Of a stretch of DNA of 64,000 nt, positions 8,000 to 16,988 are shown one piece after another; positions within the stretch are counted from its first letter, which is position 1; each line of letters opens with the position of its first letter. Below the pieces are notes generated by a model. It saw only the letters and a list, made by a program, of their open reading frames with translations. It searched no databases and was not told the DNA's origin. Source of the stretch: Heyndrickxia coagulans 36D1 (lineage in GTDB: Bacteria; Bacillota; Bacilli; Bacillales; Bacillaceae_C); NCBI RefSeq assembly GCF_000169195.2, contig NC_016023.1:2666001-2730000 (forward strand), read 5' to 3'. Position numbers and translations under genes: made by a program.

Positions 8000-9139
8000 T
8001 TATTTTGCCTGCACGAGCACAACACACATATCATCCGGCTGTTGTTCCTGCAGTTCTTTGGCAAGGACGGTATCCAAGGGGGAAGCGGCCTTTTCCGGAG
8101 ACCAGGTGGATGAAGCGAGCTGCTGCAGGATTTTCAAGCCGTCGTGGCTGTCCGAATCGAGTGCTTCCATTACGCCATCTGTAAATAAAAGGAGTTGCAG
8201 GCTCTCATGGTAACGGAGCACCTGCTTTTCCACTTTCAATTGCGGGAAGAAGCCGACAGCACATCCGCCTTCCGAAAGCGACACGACTTCCTTTTCATCC
8301 ACGAGGGCAAAAGCGGGCGGGTGGCCGGCATTCACATATTCGATCGTTTTGCTGGCACAGTCGAGCACAAGGTAGATGGCTGTAAAATAATCCTGCAACC
8401 CGCCATTTTTATTCAGGTAAAGCATCAGTTCGTTTAATTTCTGCATCACCGTTTCAGGGTCTGCCTTGCTTTGCATTAAATCCCTTAATTTGGAAGAAAT
8501 AAACATGCAGACGAGCGATGCCGAAATCCCGTGCCCCATCACATCGAGCAGCATGAGGCTGTAACGGTGATCATCCATTTTATACCAGTAATAAAGATCA
8601 CCGGCCAGTTGATGAGCCGGTTTGTACGAAGATGTAATGGAAAGACAGTTTTCTTTTATCGGTTCGCTCAAAAGTGTGCGCTGAACCTGCATTGCAAGAT
8701 CGAGCTCGTCTTTTAAATGCCTTTCCTGTTCCGCATGCCATTCTTTCTCTTCTTTCAGGCGCAGTGCTACTTTAAGGCGGGCGATCAGCTCGACTTTGTT
8801 GATCGGCTTAGTAATATAATCGATTCCCCCGGCGTTCAGTGCTTCCGCCAGCTTCCGGGCATCATCAAGCGCAGTCAGGAAAATGACGGGAATATCACGA
8901 AAAAGCTGTGACTGCTGCAGCATCCGGCACGCTTCAATACCATCGATTTCGGGCATCATAATATCCATCAAAATGCAGTCGGCAGGCGGTTTTGGCGCGT
9001 GTTCCTCATTTAGATGCAAATAAGCGAATAATCCTTTAGCCGAAGTGAAAGATACATACTGATCATATCCGGCATTTTTTAAAGTTTTTTCTATGACAAA
9101 TAAATTTACTTTATGGTCATCTACAATTAAAATGGTCAT
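8000..9139 (-). CDS. rsbY: Response regulator with PP2C/SpoIIE-type phosphatase output, RsbY-like
   Basis: A 379-residue cytosolic protein. The N-terminal receiver (~1-120) has DD at 7-8, the phospho-acceptor Asp59 in LMDIMMP, and KP in YITKPINK. A helical linker follows (~125-160). The C-terminal PP2C/SpoIIE domain (~175-378) shows LAGDLYYWY, MLLDVMGHGISASLV, YVNAGHPPAF and LLLFTDGVMEA, the metal-binding motifs of RsbU/RsbP phosphatases. In B. cereus, RsbY is phosphorylated by RsbK and then dephosphorylates the anti-anti-sigma factor RsbV, which frees sigma-B. It is convergent with rsbM and has its own promoter. The rsbV-rsbW-sigB genes are not in this window. Confidence 0.85.
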   Translation of the reverse strand: MTILIVDDHKVNLFVIEKTLKNAGYDQYVSFTSAKGLFAYLHLNEEHAPKPPADCILMDIMMPEIDGIEACRMLQQSQLFRDIPVIFLTALDDARKLAEALNAGGIDYITKPINKVELIARLKVALRLKEEKEWHAEQERHLKDELDLAMQVQRTLLSEPIKENCLSITSSYKPAHQLAGDLYYWYKMDDHRYSLMLLDVMGHGISASLVCMFISSKLRDLMQSKADPETVMQKLNELMLYLNKNGGLQDYFTAIYLVLDCASKTIEYVNAGHPPAFALVDEKEVVSLSEGGCAVGFFPQLKVEKQVLRYHESLQLLLFTDGVMEALDSDSHDGLKILQQLASSTWSPEKAASPLDTVLAKELQEQQPDDMCVVLVQAK

Positions 9140-9191
9140 GAAGTCTACCCCTTATGTAAAAAGTCCATTTCCCGCAAACTGCTTAATTTTC

Positions 9192-9220
9192 ATTATACCG
9201 GGAAAGCCGGGTGATGAAAA
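9192..9220 (-). promoter_or_regulatory. Sigma-A-type promoter for rsbY
   Basis: On the minus strand TTTTCA (9215-9220), a 17-base spacer and a perfect TATAAT (9192-9197), about 50 bases before the rsbY ATG. No sigma-B-like element is seen here. Confidence 0.55.
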
Positions 9221-9243
9221 ATGAAACAGCTCTGCCGTTACGG

Positions 9244-9249
9244 TATAAT
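9244..9249 (+). promoter_or_regulatory. -10 element candidate for ytpP
   Basis: A perfect TATAAT lies 34 bases before the ytpP ATG. The -35 region is poor (ATGAAA at 17 bases). It is divergent from the rsbY promoter. Confidence 0.35.
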
Positions 9250-9282
9250 AAAAAGAAGACACAGAAACTGGAGGGTTTAACC

Positions 9283-9597
9283 ATGCAGGAATTGCAATCA
9301 ATGGAAGATTTTAAAAACTTGAAAGAAAACGGGACACATATTTTTTTGTTCTCAGCGGACTGGTGCCCGGACTGCCGCTTCTTAGACCCGTTTATGCCGG
9401 AAATTGAAAAAGAATACAGCGATTATACTTTTGTCCATGTTGACCGCGATAAATTTTTGGATTTATGTGCGGATCTTGATGTATACGGGATCCCGAGTTT
9501 TGTCGCATTCCGGGACGGCAAGGAAATCGGCCGTTTCGTCAGCAAAGACCGGAAAACAAAAGAAGAAGTCGAAAAATTTATCGAAAGCCTTGCCTGA
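9283..9597 (+). CDS. ytpP: Thioredoxin-like protein YtpP
   Basis: A 104-residue thioredoxin-fold protein. The start is ATG 9283, with GGAGGG at 9270-9275; upstream in-frame codons would run through the promoter. The redox motif WCPDC (after FLFSADWCPDCRF) and the cis-proline segment YGIPSF are present. It probably acts as a cytosolic dithiol oxidoreductase. The length and the location directly upstream of ytpQ and ytpR match B. subtilis YtpP. Its specific partner is unknown. Confidence 0.88.
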   Translation: MQELQSMEDFKNLKENGTHIFLFSADWCPDCRFLDPFMPEIEKEYSDYTFVHVDRDKFLDLCADLDVYGIPSFVAFRDGKEIGRFVSKDRKTKEEVEKFIESLA

Positions 9598-9678
9598 ATC
9601 ATAGATGATCAAGCCGCATTGAACGCGGCACCATCCGAATGCATACGCATATTTTCAGGAAAGACAAAAAGCAGGCCG

Positions 9679-9709
9679 AAATCCCCCTCTTTGCGGACGG
9701 GGGATTTTT
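9679..9709 (+). terminator. Intrinsic terminator after ytpP
   Basis: AAATCCCCC (9679-9687), an 11-base loop and GGGGGATTTTT (9699-9709). It lies only 36 bases before the ytpQ start, so ytpQ depends on read-through or on a promoter within ytpP. Confidence 0.8.
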
Positions 9710-9745
9710 CCTAAGCTGGGGGATAAAGGAGGTGCCAACCGGAAA

Positions 9746-10540
9746 ATGGATACGAAACAATTAAGACGGGAGCTGGAAAAAAGGCTGGAGAAAAAAGGAC
9801 GGATTTTTTCCTATGACCGTGAAAAAGATGTACTTCGGGTCGAAAATGAAGACACACACCAGGGACTCAATATTTCCCTGCCGGAGATTGCCGCCAAATG
9901 GGCTACCCAAAAAGAAGAAGCGATTAAAGAAGTTGTCTATTATGCGGAAGCAGCGCTCGGTGTAATGGGGAAAAACCATTCGCTTAATGGCCGGGAAAAA
10001 AGTATTTTTCCTGTGATCCGGTCCACTTCTTTTCCAGAAGAAGCTCCAGGAGGCATCCCGTTTTTAACCGATGCGCACACGGCCGAGACGCGCATTTATT
10101 ACGCGCTTGATCTGGGGAATACGTACCGGTTGATCGATCTTCAAATGCTGGAGCGGGAAGAGTGGAGCCCGGAACAAATTCGGGAAACGGCGCGGTTTAA
10201 TTTACGGTCGCTTTCCACGAAAATGAAAAAAGACACTGTCGCAGGGAATGATTTTTATTTCTTGAACACGAATGATGGCTATGATGCAAGCCGGATTTTA
10301 AATGAAAAGTTTTTGCAGGAAATGTCCGAGAAAACGGAAGGGGAAATGGTTCTTGCTGTTCCCCATCAGGATGTTTTAATTATAGGTGACATCCGCAATG
10401 AAACAGGTTATGATATAATCGCGCAAATGGCGATGAATTTTTTTGCAAACGGCCATGTGCCGATTACTGCCCTCTCATTTTTATATCAGGACGGCGAATT
10501 GGAGCCGGTCTTTATTTTGGGCAAAAACCGGAAGTCTTGA
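9746..10540 (+). CDS. ytpQ: DUF1444 family protein YtpQ
   Basis: A 264-residue soluble protein of the DUF1444 family, near the family length. The ribosome site AAAGGAGGTG is at 9725-9733. No catalytic motif stands out and the family has no firm function. The sequence is rich in charged residues, with a central segment ([13 protein letters not shown]) and a C-terminal block ([19 protein letters not shown]) typical of YtpQ homologues. It precedes ytpR by 18 bases and is probably co-transcribed with it. Confidence 0.85.
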   Translation: MDTKQLRRELEKRLEKKGRIFSYDREKDVLRVENEDTHQGLNISLPEIAAKWATQKEEAIKEVVYYAEAALGVMGKNHSLNGREKSIFPVIRSTSFPEEAPGGIPFLTDAHTAETRIYYALDLGNTYRLIDLQMLEREEWSPEQIRETARFNLRSLSTKMKKDTVAGNDFYFLNTNDGYDASRILNEKFLQEMSEKTEGEMVLAVPHQDVLIIGDIRNETGYDIIAQMAMNFFANGHVPITALSFLYQDGELEPVFILGKNRKS

Positions 10541-10558
10541 AAGGAGTACGTTTCGTTT

Positions 10559-11164
10559 ATGAATGTTTTTTACAACCGCGAAGGCATCGGCGATACATTG
10601 ATTGTTATGATCAAAGACGCGGAGCATGCCGCTTATGAAAAGAGAGGCACGGTTGCCCGCATTTATGATGAAAAGACAAAAGAAACAGCCGGGTTCAATA
10701 TTTTTGAAGCATCCCGGTACGGCGCGTTTGAAGGAAGCGGCCCCGTGAAACTGACGGAAGCTTTACTCGACAAGCTGAACGGAATACTCGCCGAAAACGG
10801 GTTCGATGAAAAACTGGACGCCGACTTGTCCCCGAAATTCGTTGTCGGGTATGTAAAAGAAAAGGAAAAGCACCCGGATTCTGATCATTTAAGCATCTGC
10901 CAGGTTGACACCGGTGCTGAGACATTGCAAATTGTCTGCGGCGCGCCGAATGTGGAAGCCGGGCAAAAAGTTGTGGTTGCAAAAACAGGCGCTGTTATGC
11001 CGAACGGGATGATCATCAAAGATGCCGTGCTGCGCGGCGTGGCTTCAAGCGGCATGATCTGCTCGGCGCGTGAACTCGGGCTCCCGAATGCACCGCAGAA
11101 AAAAGGCATCCTTGTGCTGGACGGGCAATACGAAGTCGGAAGCGAATTTCCGCTGCCGGAATAA
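10559..11164 (+). CDS. ytpR: tRNA-binding (OB-fold) domain protein YtpR
   Basis: A 201-residue protein. About residues 1-85 form the DUF4479-like N-terminal domain. Residues ~90-200 form a tRNA-binding OB fold like that at the N-terminus of the PheRS beta chain ([46 protein letters not shown]). It is a free-standing PheT-like paralogue thought to bind RNA or tRNA; the exact role is unknown. The start ATG 10559 has AAGGAG at 10541-10546. A strong terminator follows. Confidence 0.88.
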   Translation: MNVFYNREGIGDTLIVMIKDAEHAAYEKRGTVARIYDEKTKETAGFNIFEASRYGAFEGSGPVKLTEALLDKLNGILAENGFDEKLDADLSPKFVVGYVKEKEKHPDSDHLSICQVDTGAETLQIVCGAPNVEAGQKVVVAKTGAVMPNGMIIKDAVLRGVASSGMICSARELGLPNAPQKKGILVLDGQYEVGSEFPLPE

Positions 11165-11184
11165 AAAGCCGGATGCCAAAAAAA

Positions 11185-11215
11185 GGGCTGCATCACGCGG
11201 GATGCGGCCCTTTTT
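11185..11215 (+). terminator. Intrinsic terminator after ytpR
   Basis: GGGCTGCATC (11185-11194) pairs with GATGCGGCCC (11201-11210), followed by TTTTT. An A run before the stem means it can also serve the convergent lipoprotein gene. Confidence 0.85.
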
Positions 11216-11218
11216 CGC

Positions 11219-11857
11219 TTATCTTGATCCGTTCGGAAAGACACGCTGAATGATATCGTTAAACTGGTTAAAAAATCCTGAAATCGGGCGGCCGTTTCGG
11301 ATGTCATTGACGTAATCACTCATCTGGTCAAAGAAATCCGGATTTTCGGAAATGTACACATCATTGATCGATGGATCGGTTTGCTTGACAACTTTCGAAA
11401 TTTTGTTTTTCAGTTTTTTGTCAAGTTTGTCGTTGTTTTGGTTCCTTTCCAGTAAGACAGCCACATAAGCATTGTCATTCGTGGCGATGACACGCGCTTG
11501 TGCTACCTCTTTTAAATTCTCAATGCTGCGCGCAATACGGTTGGCCACCCGGACGTTATTGTTGTTATTATTGTTGTTGTTGCCGTTGCCGTTATTGTTC
11601 GTCAAATTGGCGTTGTTGATCCCTTGTGTACCCCGTGTATTATTTGTCAAATCAGCGCCATTATTGCCGTTTGTTCTTCCTGTATTGTAACGGACATTAT
11701 TGTAACGCACATCATTATTGTCGGCTGTGTCGTTATAGCGTACAGGCCGTGCATTGTTGCGGTTGCCATTATTGTCGCCAGCACCGTTATTGTTTCCGCA
11801 TCCCATCAACAGCCCGGATGCAAGCCCGATGCCGAGCAATGCTTTTGCGATCTTCAA
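11219..11857 (-). CDS. YhcN/YlaJ family sporulation lipoprotein with Asn-rich repeat region
   Basis: A 212-residue lipoprotein with a TTG start at 11857 and GGAGGG just upstream. The signal peptide ends in a lipobox (LLMGC, Cys about residue 20). Residues ~21-105 are dominated by Asn, Gly and Arg with repeats such as VRYNN/VRYNT and a nine-Asn tract. From about residue 105 the conserved YhcN/YlaJ domain follows (VANRIARSIENLKEVAQARVI, then YVAVLL). Relatives are made in the forespore and found in the inner spore membrane, where they affect germination. It is convergent with ytpR. Confidence 0.85.
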   Translation of the reverse strand: MKIAKALLGIGLASGLLMGCGNNNGAGDNNGNRNNARPVRYNDTADNNDVRYNNVRYNTGRTNGNNGADLTNNTRGTQGINNANLTNNNGNGNNNNNNNNNVRVANRIARSIENLKEVAQARVIATNDNAYVAVLLERNQNNDKLDKKLKNKISKVVKQTDPSINDVYISENPDFFDQMSDYVNDIRNGRPISGFFNQFNDIIQRVFPNGSR

Positions 11858-12031
11858 TCCATTCCCTCCTTCAAAAAAATAGTATCACTCATAATGTGCC
11901 TAACCCCGATTTTTTTATGCCGGCATGCCTGTGTTAAAAAATCCCTCGAAAAACATGTGTTTCCTTTGTATAATGGAAGGTGAGAAGAATTTTTGAAAGG
12001 CTCTTCGGACGCATGAGCAAAGGAAAGAGTG

Positions 12032-15000
12032 ATGAATTTGAGCTGGATTAAAAAAATGGCAAAATATTTTAAGGATGAAAACGTGCACGAAGAGGCCCCG
12101 GAACAACCCGGGCTTTACCAGGCACGCCCGGACAAAATAGATACTCGTGTGGCTTATCATTATCCGAAAAAACAGTTTCGTTTTCCTGTAATTCCGGATC
12201 AGGAAGGGGCGCGCCGGAAGACGGCTGAAAAACCGGAAAAGCAGCGGCCACGGGCAAAAAAACATCGTCCCGAGCCACAGTCTGAACGGAGCGAAAAAGT
12301 GCAAAAAGGCCATCCTTTCCGGCCGACGGATATCCCGTCCCCGGTCTTTGGATTTAAACGGCCGACAAATGATTCTGCGCAGGAAGAAACAACAGTGTTG
12401 GAATACGAGCTGGAAGATCATTACAAAAAGGATATCCGTCTCTTGGATATGGCGAAACTGCAGCAATTGCTTGATTTTGCAGAAAATCCGGGCACGGACG
12501 GCGAACGGAACCCGGTAGAACCGGAACACGGCATCCAAATGGCGGATCAATGGTTCGAAGAGGAACAAACTGATTTACCGGCAGATCAAGCCGGGCGCAC
12601 AACAGCGGATCAGGCGGAAAAAGGCGAACCTGTCCAAACGGAAACAGGGCGCGGCGAAGATTCACCAGGTGCGGCAGATGAAGCCACAGGAACGCCGGAA
12701 TCCGAAGCAGCATACAGGCTGGGGAGAACCGGCACAATTCCGTCTGATGAATCGGAACAGCTGACAGCGGAAATGCCGGAATCCGGCCCGGCAAGTGTGC
12801 TGCCAAAAGAGGATGCGGCGGCCGTTTCTCCGGAAGCAAGTACGGCGGACCTTGCAAATGAACCGGAAACCCCTTCGTCGTATGCTTCGGAAAAAACCGA
12901 CGCCATCCAGGTAAACGAACCAGAACAGCAAAACGCAGGAACACTGGGATCCGACCCGGCAAGTGACCCGGCAAAATCGGAAGAGACTCCGGCATCCGCT
13001 TTGGAGAACATGGAGCCAGAACAACATAGCATGGGCACGCCGGAATCTTTAGCAGCAGGCATGCTGGAGAAATCCGGCATAAGCCTGGCAGATGAGCCGG
13101 AAACAGAGAAAGCTACTTCGGCAAGTGAACCGGAAAAAGCCGAAACCGATCCGGCAAACGAACCGGAAAAAGGGAATGCCACGGCCATTTCTCCGGAAGA
13201 ACCCGGCACAAACCCGGCAGATGAATCGGAACAGCTAAAAGCGAAAACGCCGGGATCCGATTCGGCAAGTGTGCTGCCAAAAGAGGATGCAGCGGCTGTT
13301 TCTCCGGAAGCAAGTACGGCGGCCATTGCAAGTGAACCGGAAAAAGCTTCCTCGTCATATGCTTCGGAAAAAACCGAAGCCATCCTGGTAAATGAACCAG
13401 ACCAGCAAAACGCAGGAACACTGGGATTCAATCCGGCAAGTGAATTGTCAAAAGAGGATGCCGCCGTTTCTCAAGAGGCAAGCATGGCGGACCTTGCAAA
13501 TGAGCCGGGAACCCCTTCGGCATATGCTTCGGAAAAAACCGAAAAAAATGCAGGAAATGAACCGGAACAGCGGCATACGGAGATGGCGGGCACTTCTCCG
13601 TCATCCGGCGAAGCAACAAAAACGGAAAGACGCCCGCGAAAGCATCTGCCGTTTAACGTGCTGATGCTGAAACAGGACCGCCGGAGGATCACAGAAAAGA
13701 AAGAGGCCCCGGGTCCCCGGCCGGAACAAGAAAATCCGGCCGAAAACAGCGGTGAAAAACCGTTTTCTTTCCCGTCGCTTTCGTTGCTGGAGCCGCCGGT
13801 GAAGCAGACCCGGGATGAGGAGTGGATCAAAGAACAAAGCTATACGCTGGATGAGGCACTTGAAAATTTCAATGTCCGCGCGAAAGTGGTAAACGCAAGC
13901 CAGGGGCCTTCCGTCACCCGGTTTGAAGTCCAGCCTGAACCGGGCGTAAAAGTCAATAAAATCACCAATCTGAACGACGACTTAAAATTAAGCCTCGCTG
14001 CGAAAGATATCAGGATCGAAGCGCCGATTCCGGGCAAGCATACGGTCGGCATTGAAATCCCGAACTTGAAAAGCCGCCCTGTCCGTTTGCGTGAGATCAT
14101 CGGTGATCCCGTATTTCAAAACAGCAAATCTCCGTTGACGGTTGCGATGGGCCTGGATATTTCGGGGAAACCGGTTGTAACCGACCTGCAAAAAATGCCG
14201 CACGGGCTGATTGCAGGCGCCACCGGATCGGGAAAAAGCGTCTGTATCAATTCGGTGCTTGTTTCGCTCCTGTATAAAGCGGCGCCGCAGGATTTGAAAC
14301 TGCTCCTGATCGACCCGAAAATGGTGGAGCTTGCGCCATATAATCAAATTCCGCATCTCGTCAGCCCTGTCATTACAGATGTCAAAATGGCAACAGCGGC
14401 ATTAAAGTGGGCGGTTGAAGAAATGGAAAGGCGTTATGAATTGTTTGCCCATGAAAGTGTGCGCGATATTCACCGTTATAATGAAATGGCCGTCCGTACC
14501 CGCAGGTTTTCCGAAAAGCTGCCGTATATTGTCATTGTCATCGATGAGCTCGCTGATTTAATGATGACCTCACCGGGGGATGTCGAAGATGCCATCTGCC
14601 GGATTGCACAAAAAGCGCGCGCCTGCGGGATTCACCTGATTCTGGCGACACAGCGGCCGAGCGTGGATGTCATTACCGGCTTAATCAAGGCCAATATCCC
14701 GACGCGCATTGCTTTTTCCGTCTCTTCACAGGTCGATTCGCGCACCATTATTGATATGAGTGGGGCGGAAAAACTGCTAGGCAAAGGGGACATGCTGTTT
14801 TTGGAAAACGGCACTTCCAAACCGGTCCGGCTGCAGGGCACTTTTGTGAGCGACCGTGAAATCGACGATGTTGTGTCATCTGTAAGGGAAACTGCAGAGC
14901 CGGAATATTTGTTCCAGCCTGAAGAATTGCTGAGACAAACGGAAACGGGCGAAGAAGAAGACGAGCTTTTTCCCGACGCCTGCGAATTTGTCATTCACCA

Positions 15001-15184
15001 GGGCGGGGCGTCCACGTCACTTTTGCAGCGCAATTTTCGGATCGGCTATAACCGGGCCGCCCGTCTGATTGATATGATGGAGCAGCAGGGGATTATTTCC
15101 GGGGCGAAAGGAAGCAAGCCGCGGGATGTTTTAATAACGAAAAGCGAATTTATGCAAATGCAGGAAGCGGAAAGCAGAGAGTGA
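12032..15184 (+). CDS. sftA: DNA translocase SftA (FtsK/SpoIIIE family) with a long repeated linker
   Basis: A 1050-residue soluble FtsK-family motor. No transmembrane helix is present, which separates SftA from SpoIIIE. After a ~45-residue N-terminal segment comes a very long Glu/Ala/Pro/Ser linker (about residues 60-560) containing internal repeats. The core has the alpha/beta motor (about 590-950) with Walker A GATGSGKS near residue 729, Walker B IVIVIDELAD near 835, and ATQRPSVDVITGLIKANIPTRI. A C-terminal gamma winged helix (~980-1045, LLQRNFRIGYNRAARLIDMM) reads polar DNA motifs. SftA clears chromosome DNA from the closing septum. ATG 12032 is preferred to GTG 12029. The protein is longer than the ~950 residues of B. 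subtilis SftA, mainly from linker expansion. Confidence 0.9.
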   Translation: MNLSWIKKMAKYFKDENVHEEAPEQPGLYQARPDKIDTRVAYHYPKKQFRFPVIPDQEGARRKTAEKPEKQRPRAKKHRPEPQSERSEKVQKGHPFRPTDIPSPVFGFKRPTNDSAQEETTVLEYELEDHYKKDIRLLDMAKLQQLLDFAENPGTDGERNPVEPEHGIQMADQWFEEEQTDLPADQAGRTTADQAEKGEPVQTETGRGEDSPGAADEATGTPESEAAYRLGRTGTIPSDESEQLTAEMPESGPASVLPKEDAAAVSPEASTADLANEPETPSSYASEKTDAIQVNEPEQQNAGTLGSDPASDPAKSEETPASALENMEPEQHSMGTPESLAAGMLEKSGISLADEPETEKATSASEPEKAETDPANEPEKGNATAISPEEPGTNPADESEQLKAKTPGSDSASVLPKEDAAAVSPEASTAAIASEPEKASSSYASEKTEAILVNEPDQQNAGTLGFNPASELSKEDAAVSQEASMADLANEPGTPSAYASEKTEKNAGNEPEQRHTEMAGTSPSSGEATKTERRPRKHLPFNVLMLKQDRRRITEKKEAPGPRPEQENPAENSGEKPFSFPSLSLLEPPVKQTRDEEWIKEQSYTLDEALENFNVRAKVVNASQGPSVTRFEVQPEPGVKVNKITNLNDDLKLSLAAKDIRIEAPIPGKHTVGIEIPNLKSRPVRLREIIGDPVFQNSKSPLTVAMGLDISGKPVVTDLQKMPHGLIAGATGSGKSVCINSVLVSLLYKAAPQDLKLLLIDPKMVELAPYNQIPHLVSPVITDVKMATAALKWAVEEMERRYELFAHESVRDIHRYNEMAVRTRRFSEKLPYIVIVIDELADLMMTSPGDVEDAICRIAQKARACGIHLILATQRPSVDVITGLIKANIPTRIAFSVSSQVDSRTIIDMSGAEKLLGKGDMLFLENGTSKPVRLQGTFVSDREIDDVVSSVRETAEPEYLFQPEELLRQTETGEEEDELFPDACEFVIHQGGASTSLLQRNFRIGYNRAARLIDMMEQQGIISGAKGSKPRDVLITKSEFMQMQEAESRE
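12746..13541 (+). repeat. Internal in-frame repeats in the sftA linker
   Basis: A ~220-base unit at 12746-12965 recurs at 13220-13439, exactly 474 bases (158 codons) later, with long near-identical stretches (for example around 12791 and 13265). A partial third copy lies at 13454-13541. All keep the reading frame, so the linker grew by duplication. Confidence 0.85.
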
Positions 15185-15306
15185 TCGTTTTTCCTTATAG
15201 CCGGCAGCTGTTTTGGCAAGGATAGAGGAAAAAGGGCATGCGGAATGCGGATGTGCGCTGCCCTTTCCGGCTTCCGGCGGGCTGCGGGCAAAATTCCGTT
15301 TTTTCA

Positions 15307-15335
15307 TGTTCACGGCTGCCTGGAAATGATATAAT
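15307..15335 (+). promoter_or_regulatory. Extended -10 promoter candidate for murC
   Basis: TGTTCA (15307-15312), a 17-base spacer, then TGA directly before perfect TATAAT (15330-15335). A ~130-base leader precedes the murC ATG. Confidence 0.5.
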
Positions 15336-15474
15336 GATGGAGTATGAATTTTTTATGATGGGCATGAAGGCAGCCGTATAAAGCCTGTATAGCTGCTATG
15401 GAAACATGCCTTATCGCACATGGCGGGTTTTTATCATATACTGCATACATATAGACAGTGTTGGAGGTTCTATT

Positions 15475-16788
15475 ATGACTGTATACCATTTCGTAGGGAT
15501 TAAAGGATCGGGCATGAGCGCACTGGCACAGATCCTGCATGACATCGGATACGAAGTGCAGGGGTCTGACGTGGAAAAGCGCTTTTTTACCCAGCAGGCA
15601 TTAGAAGATGCTGGCATTAAGATCCTGCCTTTCAACCGGGAAAATATTCACCCCGGCCTGACGGTGATTGCCGGCAATGCTTTTCCCGATACGCACGAAG
15701 AAATTGATGAAGCGATGAAACGCGGTATTCCTGTGATCCGTTACCATAAATTTCTCGGTGAGTTTTTGAAAAATTTTACGAGCGTTGCTGTAACAGGCGC
15801 GCACGGTAAAACATCGACTACCGGGCTGCTTGCCCATGTCATGCATGAGATCAAGCCCACTTCCTATTTGATCGGGGACGGAACGGGAAAAGGGGTTCCG
15901 GGAGCGGAATATTTTGTATTTGAGGCGTGTGAATACCGGCGCCACTTTCTTTCCTACCATCCGGATTATGCGATTATGACCAATATTGACTTCGACCATC
16001 CGGATTATTATGCGAACATTGACGATGTCTTTTCCGCCTTTCAAGAAATGGCACTGCAAGTCAAAAAAGGCATCATCGCTTACGGGGACGACGAGCAGCT
16101 GCAAAAAATCCAGGCGAAAGTGCCGGTTGTTTTTTATGGCTTTGAAGAAGGCAACGATTTTCAGGCAAGAAATATTGTGACGGAGCCGCAAGGAACGAAA
16201 TTCGATGTGGTGGTCCGCAATAATTTTTATGGGACGTTCGAAATTCCCTCTTTCGGGAACCACAACGTGCTGAATGCGCTTGGGGTCATCGCCCTCTGCC
16301 AATACGAAGGCATCGAAAAAGAAGCGGTTGAAACGCATTTAAAAACATTTCACGGGGTCAAACGCCGCTTTACGGAAAAAGAAATCGGCACGCAAATCAT
16401 CATTGATGACTATGCCCACCATCCGACTGAGATCAAGGCAACCATTGATGCCGCGCGGAAAAAATATCCGGAAAGAGAGCTTGTCGCCGTATTCCAGCCG
16501 CATACTTTTAGCCGCACGCAGGCATTTCTTACAGAGTTTGCGGAAAGCTTAAACCTTGCAGACCGGGTTTTTCTGTGCGATATTTTTGGCTCGGCGCGCG
16601 AACACCACGGGAAGCTTTCTATTTACGATTTGCAGGAAAAAGTCAGCGGATCTCAAATTATCAAGGAAGAGGACATGTCCCCGCTTCTTGGCATTGAAAA
16701 CAGTGTCATTCTCTTTATGGGTGCCGGGGACATCCAAAAGTACCAAAAGGCATACGAAGCATTGCTGCAAAAGCATGTAAGCCGGTAA
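15475..16788 (+). CDS. murC: UDP-N-acetylmuramate--L-alanine ligase
   Basis: A 437-residue Mur ligase that adds L-Ala to UDP-MurNAc, the first peptide step of peptidoglycan synthesis, using ATP in the cytosol. Start ATG 15475 has TTGGAGG just upstream. The N-terminal Rossmann-like domain has [13 protein letters not shown]. The central domain has the ATP loop [22 protein letters not shown] and [10 protein letters not shown]. The C-terminal domain has [20 protein letters not shown] and [10 protein letters not shown]. The length agrees with the family (B. subtilis 432). It follows sftA by 290 bases and has its own promoter and terminator. Confidence 0.96.
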   Translation: MTVYHFVGIKGSGMSALAQILHDIGYEVQGSDVEKRFFTQQALEDAGIKILPFNRENIHPGLTVIAGNAFPDTHEEIDEAMKRGIPVIRYHKFLGEFLKNFTSVAVTGAHGKTSTTGLLAHVMHEIKPTSYLIGDGTGKGVPGAEYFVFEACEYRRHFLSYHPDYAIMTNIDFDHPDYYANIDDVFSAFQEMALQVKKGIIAYGDDEQLQKIQAKVPVVFYGFEEGNDFQARNIVTEPQGTKFDVVVRNNFYGTFEIPSFGNHNVLNALGVIALCQYEGIEKEAVETHLKTFHGVKRRFTEKEIGTQIIIDDYAHHPTEIKATIDAARKKYPERELVAVFQPHTFSRTQAFLTEFAESLNLADRVFLCDIFGSAREHHGKLSIYDLQEKVSGSQIIKEEDMSPLLGIENSVILFMGAGDIQKYQKAYEALLQKHVSR

Positions 16789-16794
16789 GGCAAA

Positions 16795-16832
16795 GGCATT
16801 GTCCGAAAAACAGGCGGGCAATGTCTTTTTTT
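16795..16832 (+). terminator. Intrinsic terminator after murC
   Basis: GGCATTGTCCG (16795-16805) pairs (with G-U pairs) with CGGGCAATGTC (16815-16825), followed by seven T residues. Confidence 0.8.
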
Positions 16833-16933
16833 GTTATAAGATTTGTCAAGCAGAAAATGTTTCCATTTTTGTTGGCACAAGGCGGCCGTTATGCGAAAAT
16901 AAGGATGGTACCCGCAAAGATTTCAACCCCATA

Positions 16934-16958
16934 GTTTAAGGAAGGCGATTTGGGGTAA
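16934..16958 (+). promoter_or_regulatory. Sigma-B-type promoter for ytxGH
   Basis: GTTTAA at 16934-16939, a 13-base spacer and GGGTAA at 16953-16958. The general-stress sigma-B consensus is GTTTAA-N12-14-GGGTAT, so 11 of 12 key bases match at allowed spacing. It lies ~30 bases before the ytxG ATG. In B. subtilis ytxGH(J) belongs to the sigma-B regulon, which supports the call. Confidence 0.85.
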
Positions 16959-16988
16959 TTTTATTGTACATGGAGGTGGTAACGAAAG

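Noticed and set aside
11472-11983. Plus-strand frames opposite the YhcN-like gene
   Set aside because: They are antisense to Asn repeats (Leu, Val or Ile runs) and lack ribosome sites.
12610-13431. 273-codon minus-strand frame opposite sftA
   Set aside because: It mirrors the repeated Glu/Ala/Pro linker of sftA, giving a Ser/Ala/Gly-rich antisense shadow without a start signal.
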